Assembly: GCA_018873245.2 (NCBI GenBank)
Contig: JAEMBT020000009.1
Span: 9,217,288 to 9,281,287 of the forward strand
Length of the DNA: 64,000 nucleotides
Source of the DNA: Archegozetes longisetosus
Taxonomy: Eukaryota; Arthropoda; Arachnida; Sarcoptiformes; Trhypochthoniidae
Direction: 5' to 3'
Positions 35,880 to 48,614 of this stretch are shown here, piece after piece. Each line of letters begins with the position of its first letter. Position 1 is the stretch's first letter. The position numbers and the translations under genes were made by a program. A model generated the notes under the pieces. That model was not told the origin of the DNA. It did not search any database and was given only the letters and a program-made list of their open reading frames with translations.

Positions 35880-36475
35880 CTTCGGACAAGTGATGACACA
35901 CCGTTGGAAACATCTATCTTTAGTCGATTAAAGTCTGATAACTTTTGACTAGATGATTCGATTTTCAAATGATTTCCGTAAATTGTAACCAGATAATGGA
36001 CATTTTCAAAAATATAACTGTTTTTTTTTTGAAAAGCCATCAGGGTAACCGTGAAAAAGGCCATGAAAGCGTAAACCTAAAAATAAGAATAAGCGAAGAA
36101 GCAAAACTTCTGTTAACTATCTATCTATTTTGGCTCCATTCTTGTACATATTATAAATAACTGAAATTTTTAAACAGTATTCGTGTGTTCAATTTAATCC
36201 ATAATAAATTTGATTTGAAATCAATTTCATCAAGTTCGTTTTAACAAAAAATAAATAAGGAATTCAATAGTTTTCATGAAAATCAAAGATAATTTTGGTG
36301 GCCATTTGTTTTACTATCATGGCAATTTTTCTAAAAGTTTTATATTTTTAAAAATGTTGATTATCTGGCTACAACTTACTGAAGTTAGTTTCAAAATCGA
36401 GTCATCCAGTCAGAAGTTATTCGACTTTAATCGACTAAAGATAGTTGTTTCCAAGGTGTATGATTCGCTGGATGC
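35880..36475. mobile_element. Fold-back element, diverged arms
   Basis: The left arm is about 35880-36035 and the right arm about 36330-36475. Landmarks: ATCTTTAGTCGATTAAAGTC against GACTTTAATCGACTAAAGAT, and ACTAGATGATTCGATTTT against AAAATCGAGTCATCCAGT. The loop is about 300 bp with no gene. Target duplications were not identified. Confidence 0.65.
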
Positions 36476-36595
36476 AGTAGCGACTTACAGCTCAATGCGT
36501 AGAAATGAGAAAACGTGTTTAAAGTAATACAGCTTTCAAATACACTTAAATAATTAATTTGTAATAAAGTCATTCAATATCAAATTATGTGTGAT

Positions 36596-37107
36596 TCCGG
36601 GCTAATAGATCTAAATGGGTTCCCGAACCCCTACCTCCAAGTGTAATATATCATTGGATTCAGTTCGCCGAGCTAAACATTTTGATACCACATTTGACTA
36701 CTTCTAACCCGAACCTGATTTGAACTAAGGTATAATAGATTAGGTCAATTCGCGACCTAACCTATTCTCCCCCTAGCGTATATCAGACTTGTTTGGGTTA
36801 CGACTCTAAATCTAGGTTTATACATTACAAGGTACTAAACCAAGCAAAGATGGATATCTCGAGAACTACTTATGATAATTAATCAAGTGAGGTATCAAAA
36901 TGCTCAGTTTGATATCCTGAGTCGAATGATATATCACTTGGCGGGGTCAGCCATTCCCGTCGAGAGTTGGTCAGAAGTGGTCAGATTCGGGTCAGAAATG
37001 GTCAAGTGTGGTATCAAAATATTCAACTCGACGAACTGAATTTAATAACATATAACGCTTGAGGGTAAGGGGTTAGGAACCAACTTAGACCTATTAGCCC
37101 GGATTGA
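36596..37107. mobile_element. Palindromic MITE, family 1, copy b
   Basis: It has the same layout as 17458-17930: outer ATTCCGGGCTAATAG and CTATTAGCCCGGATT, inner ATATATCATTGGATTCAGTT, centre GGTCAATTCGCGACC (36743-36757), and TGGTATCAAAATATTCA near the right end. The right half is longer because one block (TGGTATCAAAAT-type, TGATATATCAC) is present twice. Confidence 0.85.
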
Positions 37108-37599
37108 CCCCCTCTGCACAGGTGACTACGAGCTTTAAGTTTGTAAGGAAATTGTTCATTCGGGTGGTCAAGTGAGGCATCAAATTACTCAGTTAAATCT
37201 ATTCAAAGGATAATATCTTGCACATTATATTTTTGATAATAGGTAGAAAACTTTAAACATTTTTTAAAGTAAATTTGTCCATCTAACTACATCATCGTGC
37301 CCATAGAAACTTACAGAAAAGAATAATTGCCACGTTAGTCGATAACCTGCCGTGTTAGATATCTTTTAGGGTATTTTTGTTAGCTTTAGACGTTTGTTCC
37401 ACAGAAACTTCAGATCGATTTTTATAATGGTAAAAGTATACACAAGGAGAGTTTTGGGTCTTCAGGGACATATATTTTGCCATTAATGACGAGAACTTTA
37501 GTCGAAACTTTAGACTTTTTGACTGCAAATCTTTCAGCAGAACTTAGTCGTGTGAATTTCTCGGTCGCTTTTCTACTTCGGAGCTGACCTTTTCCAGTA

Positions 37600-37820
37600 T
37601 ACTTTAATTTTTATCTAATACTTTACATTTTTGGCAGCCTTTATGGTTTAGGTATGAGAGTGTGTGCTATTTTCAAGTACATCTTATACAAACTATGCTC
37701 TTTTGTAGTAAGTTCATTGAAATTTATACAATGAAGTGTTCTAACTCAAAATCTTATGTATTTCAAATACGTTCATAAATGCATTAGTTATCACTTGATC
37801 TTTGATTATAACTTGTATAA
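37600..37820 (+). repeat. Dispersed repeat, copy b
   Basis: Counterpart of 24495-24725. Landmarks are GTAGTAAGTTCATTGAAATT, CTCAAAATCTTATGTATTTC and ATCACTTGATCTTTGAT. Confidence 0.6.
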
Positions 37821-38198
37821 ACGGTTGAAGTTATTGAACTTCAATTTGCATTTGTCTTGAGAAATCACTTGATTTCTCATTATTAATCTCTTTATTTGTT
37901 TAAAGTAATTCTTACACTACTTAATTTTTAAGACCACAGATCTCGTACACACACAGTCATTATTTTAAAACTCTCAGAAATATTTTGAGGCATTAAGATC
38001 TTAGACTCTGCAGAGTGTAAATCCAAAGCTATCATTTAGAGAAAATAAAGCATTACTGAGATCCTAAGCTAATCTAAGAAGTAGTGCACCTGTTTTGAAA
38101 TGATATGAAATTGGAGCTATATATCTTTCTTACAACTAATCTCGCAATTATTTAATATCAAAAATAAGTTAATGTATAGTGTTTCTAAATTGAAACAA
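37821..38198. other. Intergenic, upstream of the cysteine-rich gene
   Basis: No clear TATA box is seen in the first 60 bases upstream of the candidate ATG. Nothing else is recognised. Confidence 0.35.
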
Positions 38199-38603
38199 TG
38201 AGATGCTTGAGACTATTGCTAATTAGTATTTCGTTATTCATAAATGGTTAGTAAAAATGATAGAAAAACGGATTTTAACCTTAAGGTAAAATTTTTTCAA
38301 TACAAAGTAGTGACTTCGAGCGAAGTTTGCATTGGAGCTAATGAATACTGCGGCTCATCCACTAATAGATCCGAAACATACTGTTGCGGTGGTCTCAAGT
38401 GTGTATTGGATGCCCCGCATCCCGTCACATGCAGACCCAATTCCGAAATTGGTTGTAATTGGACTTATAAGTGTCTTAATTGTCTAGATGAATTCAATGG
38501 CTTGTGTGGAGGTCCAAATGATATCAAATGCTGTCCAGCATATGACTGCATTCGTACTGATAATAGTCCGAAATCAATTGGTAGATGTTTACCATATCCT
38601 TGA
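38199..38603 (+). CDS. Small secreted cysteine-rich (knottin-like) protein
   Basis: The second exon is clear: from about 38330 to the TGA at 38601-38603 it encodes about 90 residues with 16 cysteines. They fall in two similar blocks, each with a C...CC...C pattern (CGSSTNRSETYCCGGLKC, then CGGPNDIKCCPAYDC). This suggests two disulfide-rich knottin or inhibitor-cystine-knot-like modules, a fold used by toxins, protease inhibitors and antimicrobial peptides. A candidate first exon starts with ATG at 38199 and appears to encode a hydrophobic leader ending at a GT donor at 38247, with an acceptor at about 38309 or 38327. The frame of that leader should be checked, as one base decides it. Function is unknown; the toxin-like fold is inference. 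Confidence 0.6.
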
Positions 38604-39884
38604 GTCAGTTTTTAATCATTCAAATGGATTTTTGTCCAGCACTGTTACTCATATGTTGGAAATCATGCTTCGCAATAATATTTTGATTTTACTCTTATAT
38701 TAGTAAACCTTGTTTTTTGAATGTGTGCTTTATTTTCAACAATAGTTGTCATATTTTGACACCAATCCTGTATTTTATATATTACACTTTTTGCATAATA
38801 TCGAATGTGTTCAAAATTGATGTTTATTTGGCTATAAAATAGAGATTTAGGTCTGAATTATGATTGCATAACATGTTAGTATTTAAAGCATTTTAATAAC
38901 ACATTGTCTACAAAAATAAGTCATTATCCTAATATATCAGATTATGACTATCAACATGTGAAAAATGCTCGAGTTCGAAATAACTTAAATAACTTAAAGC
39001 CATAACTGAATTAATAAGTAACTTAAGGCAAGGTTTAACAATAATTCAATTATTTTAAAGTCTTTAAAGTTTTATATTTGATACGTTCGGATTTGTAGTG
39101 ATTATAACGACCTAATAAGTAAGTATATTTTGCTTGAAACTATTGTTTAATACAGTCAGTTCAACAGTTTATTTCGCTGTTATATGTTCATTTCAAAACA
39201 AGAAAAATAACATTAATTGAATGATTATTAGTTAAAATCGTGTGCGTCTGAGTCAACGAAATTTGAGTTATCATATTAGTTTTAGAAATTTCTAGGTGGA
39301 AAATTGAGTAGTAATTTTCGTTCACACAGTAAATTCACAATAAAAGATTAACTTAAATATTAATAAAATACTGTGAAATCTATTTCGAAGATATTTAAGA
39401 GAGTATTCACTACAATAAAATCTCATAAAAGTTTAAAATTTCGTAATTACTTTAGCAAAATTTATATTGTAACTAACTTTAATCTTTAAAAATCATTGAG
39501 TTCTTATTGGTCAACAATTATTCTGAGAGAATGCATTTCTAAAATTCGATCGAATAATTGATTATTTTAGATGTTCCATCATGTATACTGAAATATACCT
39601 TTTAAAGCATGAATTAAATCTAAAAATGTTTCATCTCGTGATGATATTGCAAATTTTTCATTTATAATGTTCAAATATAAATGAAAAGCAGTCGTATTGA
39701 GGTTTTTCTCTTTCTGTGATTAAAGTTTCGTCTATTGTGACCGAATCAGACTGATCTTTAAAGATCTAAATAAAATTATGAGGCTTGCATTAGTATTAGA
39801 ATCGCTCTATAACTCACTTTACAGGAAAATCGATTTAGAAACTTCTAGGACTAACCTAACGATAAACATCATCACAGCTTTTTA
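38604..39884. other. Intergenic
   Basis: No gene, RNA or clear repeat is seen. More decayed TPR sequence may extend into the right end. Confidence 0.35.
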
Positions 39885-41075
39885 AAACTAACGCTACTGC
39901 CAGGATTGTCAAGACTGTAATGCCTTTTATGAATCGTCAACATTCGTTAAAGAATCTAACGGGCTTTCTGGAAGTTCCCTAAGTATCGATTGGTAATACT
40001 AAAGATTTTATAAATAATGGATGATCAGAACCATAATTCCTTCCAATAATCGGTACGCCCTTCGCTAATGTACAGAGTTCTTAAATTATATCCTACATAT
40101 CTATAAGTAAGAATAAAGTTCATTAATATCTCCACTTCTGGATAAGTAGAACCATGATGTCTTTCCATAATCGGTAATTTCTGTTTCCATAATATTTACG
40201 CCTTCTATGTCTTTTTAATAAATAATAACATTCTGTCAGTCATATAACTTTTACAGAAATGTTTCTAAGTCTAATAATAGCTTTTTAGATCTTCTAAAAA
40301 TCCTCCGACGTTTCCAGACCATTAGGATCAGTTCCAACGAATAGACGAAAAGCAGAGATTTATTTTTCATTTCTTCAGTTTGTCGCTTCAGCTGAATTGC
40401 CTTTGGGACTAAACGATGTATAGACGACTCATGGTTCTTTCCACTGATTTTAGTAATTAAATAGCTATCTGATGCTTAGCGTATTTTCGAAAATCTCTGG
40501 TGAAGCTTTAGGTTGTTTTCTTGAGTGTTGGTACTCTTTCAATTAATAGTGGAGAATATCATTACCGGATAAAAATGTACAATCATTTAACAAATTAGTG
40601 GCGAGTAAAGACTCTTTACGTACTGTATCAACTATAATATACCAAGTGACAGAGGTGATTTTCTTATGTGAACAAAATAATAATCTAATAGAACTTCTAT
40701 CATAGAAGTGCTTTTATTTTCGATAACTGTTTCTTTCTTCATTGTAAATTTCTAAATAGCATTTGTTATCTTTTTTATCTTGAGACACTAGTATGAGTAA
40801 AGCTAAAGGTAATCCCCCTAATGCTTTAGTTAATTTGCTTGTCTGCGTTGCATCACTCCCTGAAAGAAGACTACCCTATACTTTGTGCGTATATGTTCGT
40901 GATTCTTCGATGGTAAAATTATCAATGGATAAGTTTGGCTGTAGCCATCCTGCAAGGTAACGAGACGTCAATAATATTTCTCTGTTTTTATTGGAATTTT
41001 AATGATTAGATTTCTTGGTTTGAGTGTTTTGCTCTTTTCGGCTCTGAGTATATAGTTTTCTATTAAGATGAGAAG
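39885..41075 (-). pseudogene. NB-ARC/TPR (STAND NTPase) pseudogene
   Basis: The minus strand, read across stops and shifts, gives the C-terminal part of an NB-ARC domain. ILLTSRYLAGW is near 40960, SKLTKALGGLPLALLI near 40830, then a winged-helix-like stretch (NLLNDCTFLSGNDI near 40590) and SSIHRLV near 40420. TPR repeats of the kinesin-light-chain type follow (MERHHGSTYPEVEI near 40150, GRNYGSDHP near 40030, YLGNFQKAR, HKRHYSLDNPG near 39920). This is the architecture of STAND ATPases that act as signal-sensing switches. Several in-frame stops (one TAG between the two NB-ARC motifs) and shifts disable it. No Walker A P-loop is visible upstream, so it is also truncated. Confidence 0.7.
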
Positions 41076-43260
41076 GAAAAAGTTACCCTTTATTTGTAGA
41101 TTATTTAGAAAGCTAATAAATTCTGAACATATGGCTTTAAATATTATTAAAACAATTTTTGAAAATCAATCACAATTTGTTACTTTTTAAAAGGGCATTA
41201 TGACAATTTTTTGAGTTATATTTTAATTTTGATAAAATTATCTTAAATTGTACCTGGATGTTCACAAAATTTTTAATAAGTTTGATGACACAAAAAAGTT
41301 GAATTTGAGATTTTTAGTTATTTAGTAGGTATCCAAATAAAGATTGCAATATTTTTCGCTGATTCGAGCAAATTCAAAAACTAAATATTTCATTGTATTC
41401 AAATTGCATTCAATCTTTAGAAAAAAAAATCAACGAATTTTCTTCCTGAATTCTTAATATCATGATTAATTTGAGTCAAATTATTATTAGTATGGATATA
41501 GATTTTTATTTGCATTCAGCACATGCAATGACAAGAGCGAATTCTTTTACTATTCGCTTTCAATTCATAAATATGGAGAAACATAAAGTGCATACTCGCT
41601 TTCATCTTGACAGCCTTACAGCTGCTGTGAATTTGTCTTTAGACCAGCTGTAAACAAGAATCTATTAAAGATCTGGCTGAAAAGATTGTTTATATATAGA
41701 TGGAGGTTTAAGTTTCTACAAATCAATCAGAGAAATAAAAATTTGAATCCACAACTACTACCGAAGAAAGGATTAGATTTATACCAAAAAATATCTATAG
41801 CCTAATCGTTAGTTAAATAATTGCATATTTTTGACAGTGTATTGACTGTAGGATTGACAAATTGACATCTATTTCAAGCGTACCAATAATTTATTAAGCC
41901 CAACGATTAGTAAATTAGTTGCACGTATCAATAGTCAAACAATAAGTTGCTACATTGACTGATTGAACTGGTAGAAATATAGCTATCATACTTACGCTCT
42001 GTGTATAGATTGATGCTCTTCGTTTCGACGCAATGATTTCAATAGCATGACTGTTTTCTGTTGAGAAATATTTGTCAACATAATGATTGTTTATACAATA
42101 TCGTTTTTCGAAATAAGTAAGATAAATTTCTCAAGATTTGAAATCAAAATAAATTTAAATAGTAATGAGAAGTTCCACTTCTTCAAATATTCATCTTTTA
42201 GCTGGGATCATATAATCTCTAGCATCACAAAGCTTTGTTGCAGATAAAATCTGAAATTACACTGATTTTCTGTTGTTCAATACATTTCGTCACATTCCTT
42301 AATTCTGTAAATTTGAATATCATTTTTGAACTTTGTAAATTTTTGCTGGATCTTATAATGTATAAGGAATTTCGTTCGATATAGTTAAAAACTTCATTAT
42401 ATTCAGCTGAAAATTTGATTCAATTATTCTAGAGTTTTTATCTTCCATATTGAAAATAAGTTTGACAGTTTGAAAGTCAGCGATAAATTTACTGAGAAGT
42501 AGAAGAAATCTGTCTGGACAAACTTCAATCTCTAGTTCATTACTACTGATTATTATTTACTTCATGACTGAATATTGATATTACTATAGGGATCATATAT
42601 ATAAAAAGGCTTTTAACTACAGTAGATCTATTTCTGATTATCCAGCTCTGCACGAAAAACGATAATTTTTTTCTTAATTAAGGTTTTAAGCTAATTTTTA
42701 TTATATTTGGATAATTAAACAATTTGTTCTCCATTACTCCAAATTCTAATTAAATTTTTTGCATAAATATATTTCTTCTGAAGCCTAAGAAAATTTTAAG
42801 GCTTTAATCAGTGAAAATTCGAATTTATTAAAGTTCATAAATTTCAAAGAGTTAAAACTTGAAAAATTCGATCTGATCAAAATGAATTCTACCTTGTGAT
42901 GAGATTTCTACAAAAAAAACTTGAAAGTTATTCTAATGCAAACCTATCATAAGGGCTAAAACCGAATATTTTGTTGGAGTAGAAAATTTCAAATTATTGA
43001 AGTATAAAATGGTATAGCGTCGAAATAACACTCTTAAAAGCGTTGCTTGATTGCAGAGATATACATGCAGTAGCGAACCTGATTTTTCAATATGTAATTA
43101 GTTTATGTTATTTTAGGTTAGGTTGAATTAATTAAGAAAAGATTGAGTTGGCAAGATTAGTTTGAAAAATATTCTAATTAAATTGCATATTCGCTGTCGT
43201 ATCAATATTGATATTCAAAATTTATTACAAATTTAACTCAAAATAAAGATTTCATATATA
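41076..43260. other. Intergenic
   Basis: No gene is convincing. The plus-strand frame at 41462-41653 has no recognisable feature. Confidence 0.35.
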
Positions 43261-43792
43261 TTAGGTCGAACCAAAAGTTCTTGTCAACCCTTTTTATTCC
43301 TTGTTTATAAGGATGTTTCTCAAGATTCTTATTGAATAATATTCACTTATGTATTCACTACGTAATATTGAAGTTTCACATAGTTATCATTATTATTTTG
43401 ATTTTAATATTGAGAAATATTTTTTGACAAAACTTCCTGAAAGTGTAACATGGCAAGATTAGAAGTGAAAAATAAGGGCATCATATGTTATCGCGGAATA
43501 CGCCAAGTAAAATCGCAAATCAACCTTGGATGCAATAGCTTGCATTAAAGTCTAAAATAAAAAAAGCACTTTTTTAAAAGACTTTTGAAGGAAAGTCATA
43601 TGCTACAATTCGGGGTGATTAACAAGAATCAAGAATTTTTTGATATTATCTTGTTGCCTGACCCCTGGTAAACGATCTTAATTATAGGTGGATAACATGT
43701 TCATCTTATGATAAAAACCAACCTTTAGTATCTTTCACTGTTTTTGAAATATTTAAAAAATAAAGTTGGCAAAGACTTTTGGTTCGACCTAA
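43261..43792. mobile_element. Mariner-type short element, 532 bp, TA target duplication
   Basis: It begins TTAGGTCGAACCAAAAGT and ends ACTTTTGGTTCGACCTAA, a perfect 18-bp inverted repeat. It is flanked by TA on each side (43259-43260 and 43793-43794). TTAGGT-starting ends and a TA duplication are typical of mariner elements. At 532 bp it is a deletion derivative, and I could not read any transposase in it. Confidence 0.85.
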
Positions 43793-44612
43793 TATATATT
43801 TTTAAATTTTACATTTGTATTTGTTCAAAATTTTGCAGATTTCTTAGAAGATAAACAAATTTGAATTAACTAGTGGAGTAATAACAAAGACTTTTGATAA
43901 TCCAAAAATAAATATTCTACAATATTCATGATTTAGGCAATATTTTGTCGGTGGGGCGAAGTTACTTCCCATTTGACCCCAGGTTGAGAAACGAGAGAAG
44001 TTAGATTTGGTACCCTTCAGTCAATTGTCGGATGCTTGGCGGTCATTTTTTAATGCGGATACTACTTTCTATGATTTGATAATCTTATCGCATTAGTAGT
44101 TTATAATCTCAAGGATTTTCGTTTATTGATTTTACAATGACCTAACAAGTTATTTTATAGCGCAACACTTCCTTTTCCAGCTCCTTTTTATGGTGCTTTA
44201 ATGAATTTTTTTATTTAAATCAATTAAACTTATTTTTTAATATGAGGCACTCAATTAATTACTTCAAATGACATTTTCTCTAATAAGTTTTTCAATAGGA
44301 AATGCTTCAGAGTTTGAATACTCCTCACTAAAAAATTAGAGTTAAATTTGAATTTTTTAGCATTATATCAGATCGTATGAGACTTCAATAGCTTATAGAT
44401 AGAGTTTTAGTTAGAGCTTAATTTGATTATCTTATAAGCTATAAAGATTAATTTATGAAACATAAGTGTAGACTCCATATAAACTTAAATCTAATTACTT
44501 ATAAGCAATAAAAAATAAGGATATACTCTGTTCATTGTAAAAGCTAAGAGTAATTTATCATCTAGAAGTATTATAGTAATTATTTAAAAACAAAATCCGT
44601 AAATGAGAAATG
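43793..44612. other. Intergenic, upstream of the trypsin gene
   Basis: Nothing recognised apart from the promoter described next. Confidence 0.4.
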
Positions 44613-44648
44613 TATAAATATGAATGAGAATCATTTGGGAGTCAGTTT
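44613..44648 (+). promoter_or_regulatory. TATA plus Inr core promoter of the trypsin gene
   Basis: TATAAATA at 44613-44620 is followed by TCAGTTTC at 44642-44649, which matches the arthropod initiator TCAGTY. The TATA start is 31 bases before the initiator A, the canonical spacing. The ATG is 49 bases further on. Confidence 0.75.
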
Positions 44649-44692
44649 CATATTGGGATCTTAGAAGATAGCTAACTATTAGGAAGTCCATA

Positions 44693-45743
<1,051 letters not shown>

Positions 45744-46965
45744 GTCTAATGAATTTTAGTCTTCATCAAATCTCTTCTAAATATTTATTACATTATTCGT
45801 AACTAATCATAACTTGATTTCAAAAATGAAAATCTCAATTTTCTGACAATCTTTTTAATTTTAAAAGTGTCATGTTATAAATTGAAATTTAGAAATATTC
45901 CATTTTTAATATGTAATTCGTTATTTCAAAAGTGATTTAGTTTCAGAATTCCATAAACCAAATTATTATTAAACGCTAAAGGTCTCAGTTCTGATTTGAG
46001 TGAAGTGTTTGTCAGTTTATTTTTTATTGGATTATTGCCCTATAATTTCATATTTTCTATACAATCTCCTGATTCAATCAGCTTCTCATAGAATCGTTAT
46101 GCCCTTGTGAAGACGAAGTTCAAAATTTTACGAAGAGATTTTTTTATTTAAGATTTAAAATAGAGTTACAAATCAAAGAGTTACTTTTGACAAGTGGTTC
46201 TATGCACTTGAAATTGAATGCCCTTTGCCTTTTTGTTTACTCTCCTTTTATATAAAATTGATCTAAATTCGAGAACTTTCTATTGTCTCACATTTATGCA
46301 TTGTGGGTCATCCCTTTTTAGTTAGTGGTCATTATTTAGATCAGTTTTAGTAAACAACTAAGTGTAGGGTCATTCTGACACAGATAGAGCGCTAATAAGA
46401 TCAAATGTTAGTGACCCTTAATGATCATTAAAGATAATTATGATAGAAAACAAGATAAGTAAAAATAAGCATCACACCCTCAATCGATCATTTCTTACCT
46501 TTGCTGTATAGCTGTGAAGAATACAATATCATACTTTACTATCCAAATATCTTGATACTTTGGAGATAACTGAATTTTACTCTAGAAGATGAAACAAATT
46601 AGTAGAAACAATTTTTCATTTTGTCCTGCAGTCTCTGATTTCAAGTGCTTACTATGAACATAATTTTCAAAAGATATTTTTATAAAATTCTCTGATCTAT
46701 GACGATATCACAATTTTGAAAATTCGTATAAAAAAGTAATCAAAATTATAGTTGACGAAGTTTGAATTTATGCTAGTGCTTATCAAACACTGCGTCTCTT
46801 GACAGTGGAAAATTTAAGTTCTGGAATTTCCTCTTAGTAACTGATAATTAAAGTGTTTTTTTGAATATATAAATTTTGAAGTCTAGATTGAAACTTTCAT
46901 TGTAAATACGAACTTCTATATGATTCAGCATTGCTTTTTTAAAAATAAAATAAGGGTATGAGCTC
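45744..46965. other. Intergenic, 3' of the trypsin gene
   Basis: No gene, RNA or clear repeat is seen. Confidence 0.4.
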
Positions 46966-46969
46966 TGAA

Positions 46970-47130
46970 GTTGGTGGTGGCGCATCTAACCTTTCCTCTA
47001 CGAACCCGATTGAACCTAAGTGAGGATACTGTCAGGTCGCGAAGCGACGCACATAGATACTCAACCATCTTATGAGAACTTGTTTGTAGAGGCCCGTTAG
47101 CGTAACCCAGGAATCACTGCGCTGAAGTGG
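46970..47130. mobile_element. Palindromic MITE fragment, family 2, copy a
   Basis: It holds GAACCTAAGTGAGGATACTG and, at 47035-47047, GGTCGCGAAGCGA, the reverse complement of the core of family 1. The same core next to AACCTAAGTG recurs at 53510-53540. The right part (TTTGTAGAGGCCCGTTAGCG) mirrors CCTCTACGAACCCG at the left. Confidence 0.55.
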
Positions 47131-47209
47131 GCTTGACTTGATTCCCAAAACAAAAGACGTACATTAAAGTAGACGAACACACTTATAATAAATTATTCGC
47201 AATTTTTTG

Positions 47210-47237
47210 GATTTTTTATTTTATTTATTTATTTATT
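47210..47237 (+). repeat. Microsatellite (TTTA)n
   Basis: A run of about six ATTT/TTTA units. Confidence 0.8.
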
Positions 47238-47317
47238 GTTTTCAATCCTTTTAATTAAAATATTTTAATAACCTATACTTTTGTAATTGCATCCCAATCA
47301 TCAGTCTGTAGCTCTAA

Positions 47318-47626
47318 TCACTTCTTATTGGGATCTGGGCCCACATATACTCTAATTATGTCGCTAACTAACTTTTTATAAACCTGTCCATAACTATACT
47401 TTTCCTTTACTGGACTCAAATATTCAAATTCATACAAATATTGGGCAATACAAGATTCTATAGAATTAGTATATTTATATGACTTAACCTTTTGTTTAAC
47501 AATTAGAGCCGATGTTGATGTAAGTGATGGCTGTGGCGATAATGATGAAGATGATAATGGTGAACAATTTATGTTTACAATTAAAAACATAAGAACATAA
47601 GAAGCACAAAAGAAATTATTATACAC
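47318..47626 (-). CDS. Possible small secreted protein, 102 residues
   Basis: A single-exon frame starts with a leader (MYNNFFCASYVLMFLIVNIN, likely cut after Cys21), followed by a Ser/Thr/Pro-rich stretch and a charged C-terminal half (YLYEFEYLSPVKEKYSYGQV). No family is recognised. It lies between two MITE fragments and has no clear promoter, so it may be a lineage-specific secreted protein or a chance frame. The leader argues mildly for a gene. Confidence 0.4.
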   Translation of the reverse strand: MYNNFFCASYVLMFLIVNINCSPLSSSSLSPQPSLTSTSALIVKQKVKSYKYTNSIESCIAQYLYEFEYLSPVKEKYSYGQVYKKLVSDIIRVYVGPDPNKK

Positions 47627-47799
47627 ATTGCACTAAAAATATTGCACTTGTGACTACACCGAACTAAATCAAAACAATGAATGAGCAAATGAACTGAAAA
47701 GCTTTACGTCAGGCTAGGTCGGGGTCAACATAAATGACGCCTTTTAAAAAGGTATATTGGTTTCCAAAAACGTACAATCTTTTCTCAAGAGGACTTGCG

Positions 47800-48095
47800 A
47801 TGATCCACACTTTAGTGTGTTGGCCATAGTTGGCTATAAATGACCAGGTTCAGGTCGGAGGTGGTCAAGTGAGGTATCGTTCGACTTAGAATGATAAGTA
47901 GAGTTCAGTATTTAAATTTAGTCAAGATCAATCACTTCTGTCGGGTGCTGGCCACAGTTGGCCATAAATGGCCAGGTTCGAGTCAGAGGTGATCAAGTGA
48001 GGTATTAAAATGTTCAGCTCGGTGAACTGAATCCAACAATGTATCACACTTGGGGGTGAGGTGTCAGGAACCCCTTCAGACCCAAACCCTCCCTT
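47800..48095. mobile_element. Palindromic MITE, family 1, copy c (right half, internally duplicated)
   Basis: The right-end block of family 1 (TGTTCAGCTCGGTGAACTGA, AATGTATCACACTTGGGGGT, GGAACCCCTTCAGACCC) is present, but the left half is not. The preceding 60 bases (TTGGCCATAGTTGGCTATAA, GTGGTCAAGTGAGGTAT) occur twice in tandem, near 47820 and 47945. Confidence 0.75.
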
Positions 48096-48614
48096 TCACA
48101 CAATATGGAAGTTTTTTTAATAAAATATAATTCTGGATCATAATTCATGACTTGTCTAATGTCAAAACTTACTGCCTTATTTTGTATTTTACGAAAGGTT
48201 ACTTAAGTTATCTATTTTTAAAATATTCCAAATGTAGTATGAATTAGCTATTAGATAGAAATATTGGTGAAAATATTTTCAGAGTCTTGTTCAGTAATAA
48301 ATTATTTAAAAGTATATATGATTTAAATATTCAAGATTTAGGATGTTATCGAACCTGATTCACAGATTTCAGATTAAAACTATTTCGATATTGTTACATT
48401 ATTATTGATCTGTAATGTTCAAAAATCTTCTCGAATAGGTTTTTATTTTCATTGATAATCAAAAATTTAGAATAATTTAAATTTCGCATAAAATCAATAA
48501 ATTTATCATTCTAATATATTTTAATACAGAAGAAAATCAGTATATAGCCAAGCTTCTAGAAGAAAACTCTAAAACACTTTATCGAATTTTAGAATTGATA
48601 TTGAAATCTATCTA
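48096..48614. other. Intergenic, 3' of the GTPase gene
   Basis: Nothing recognised. Confidence 0.4.
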
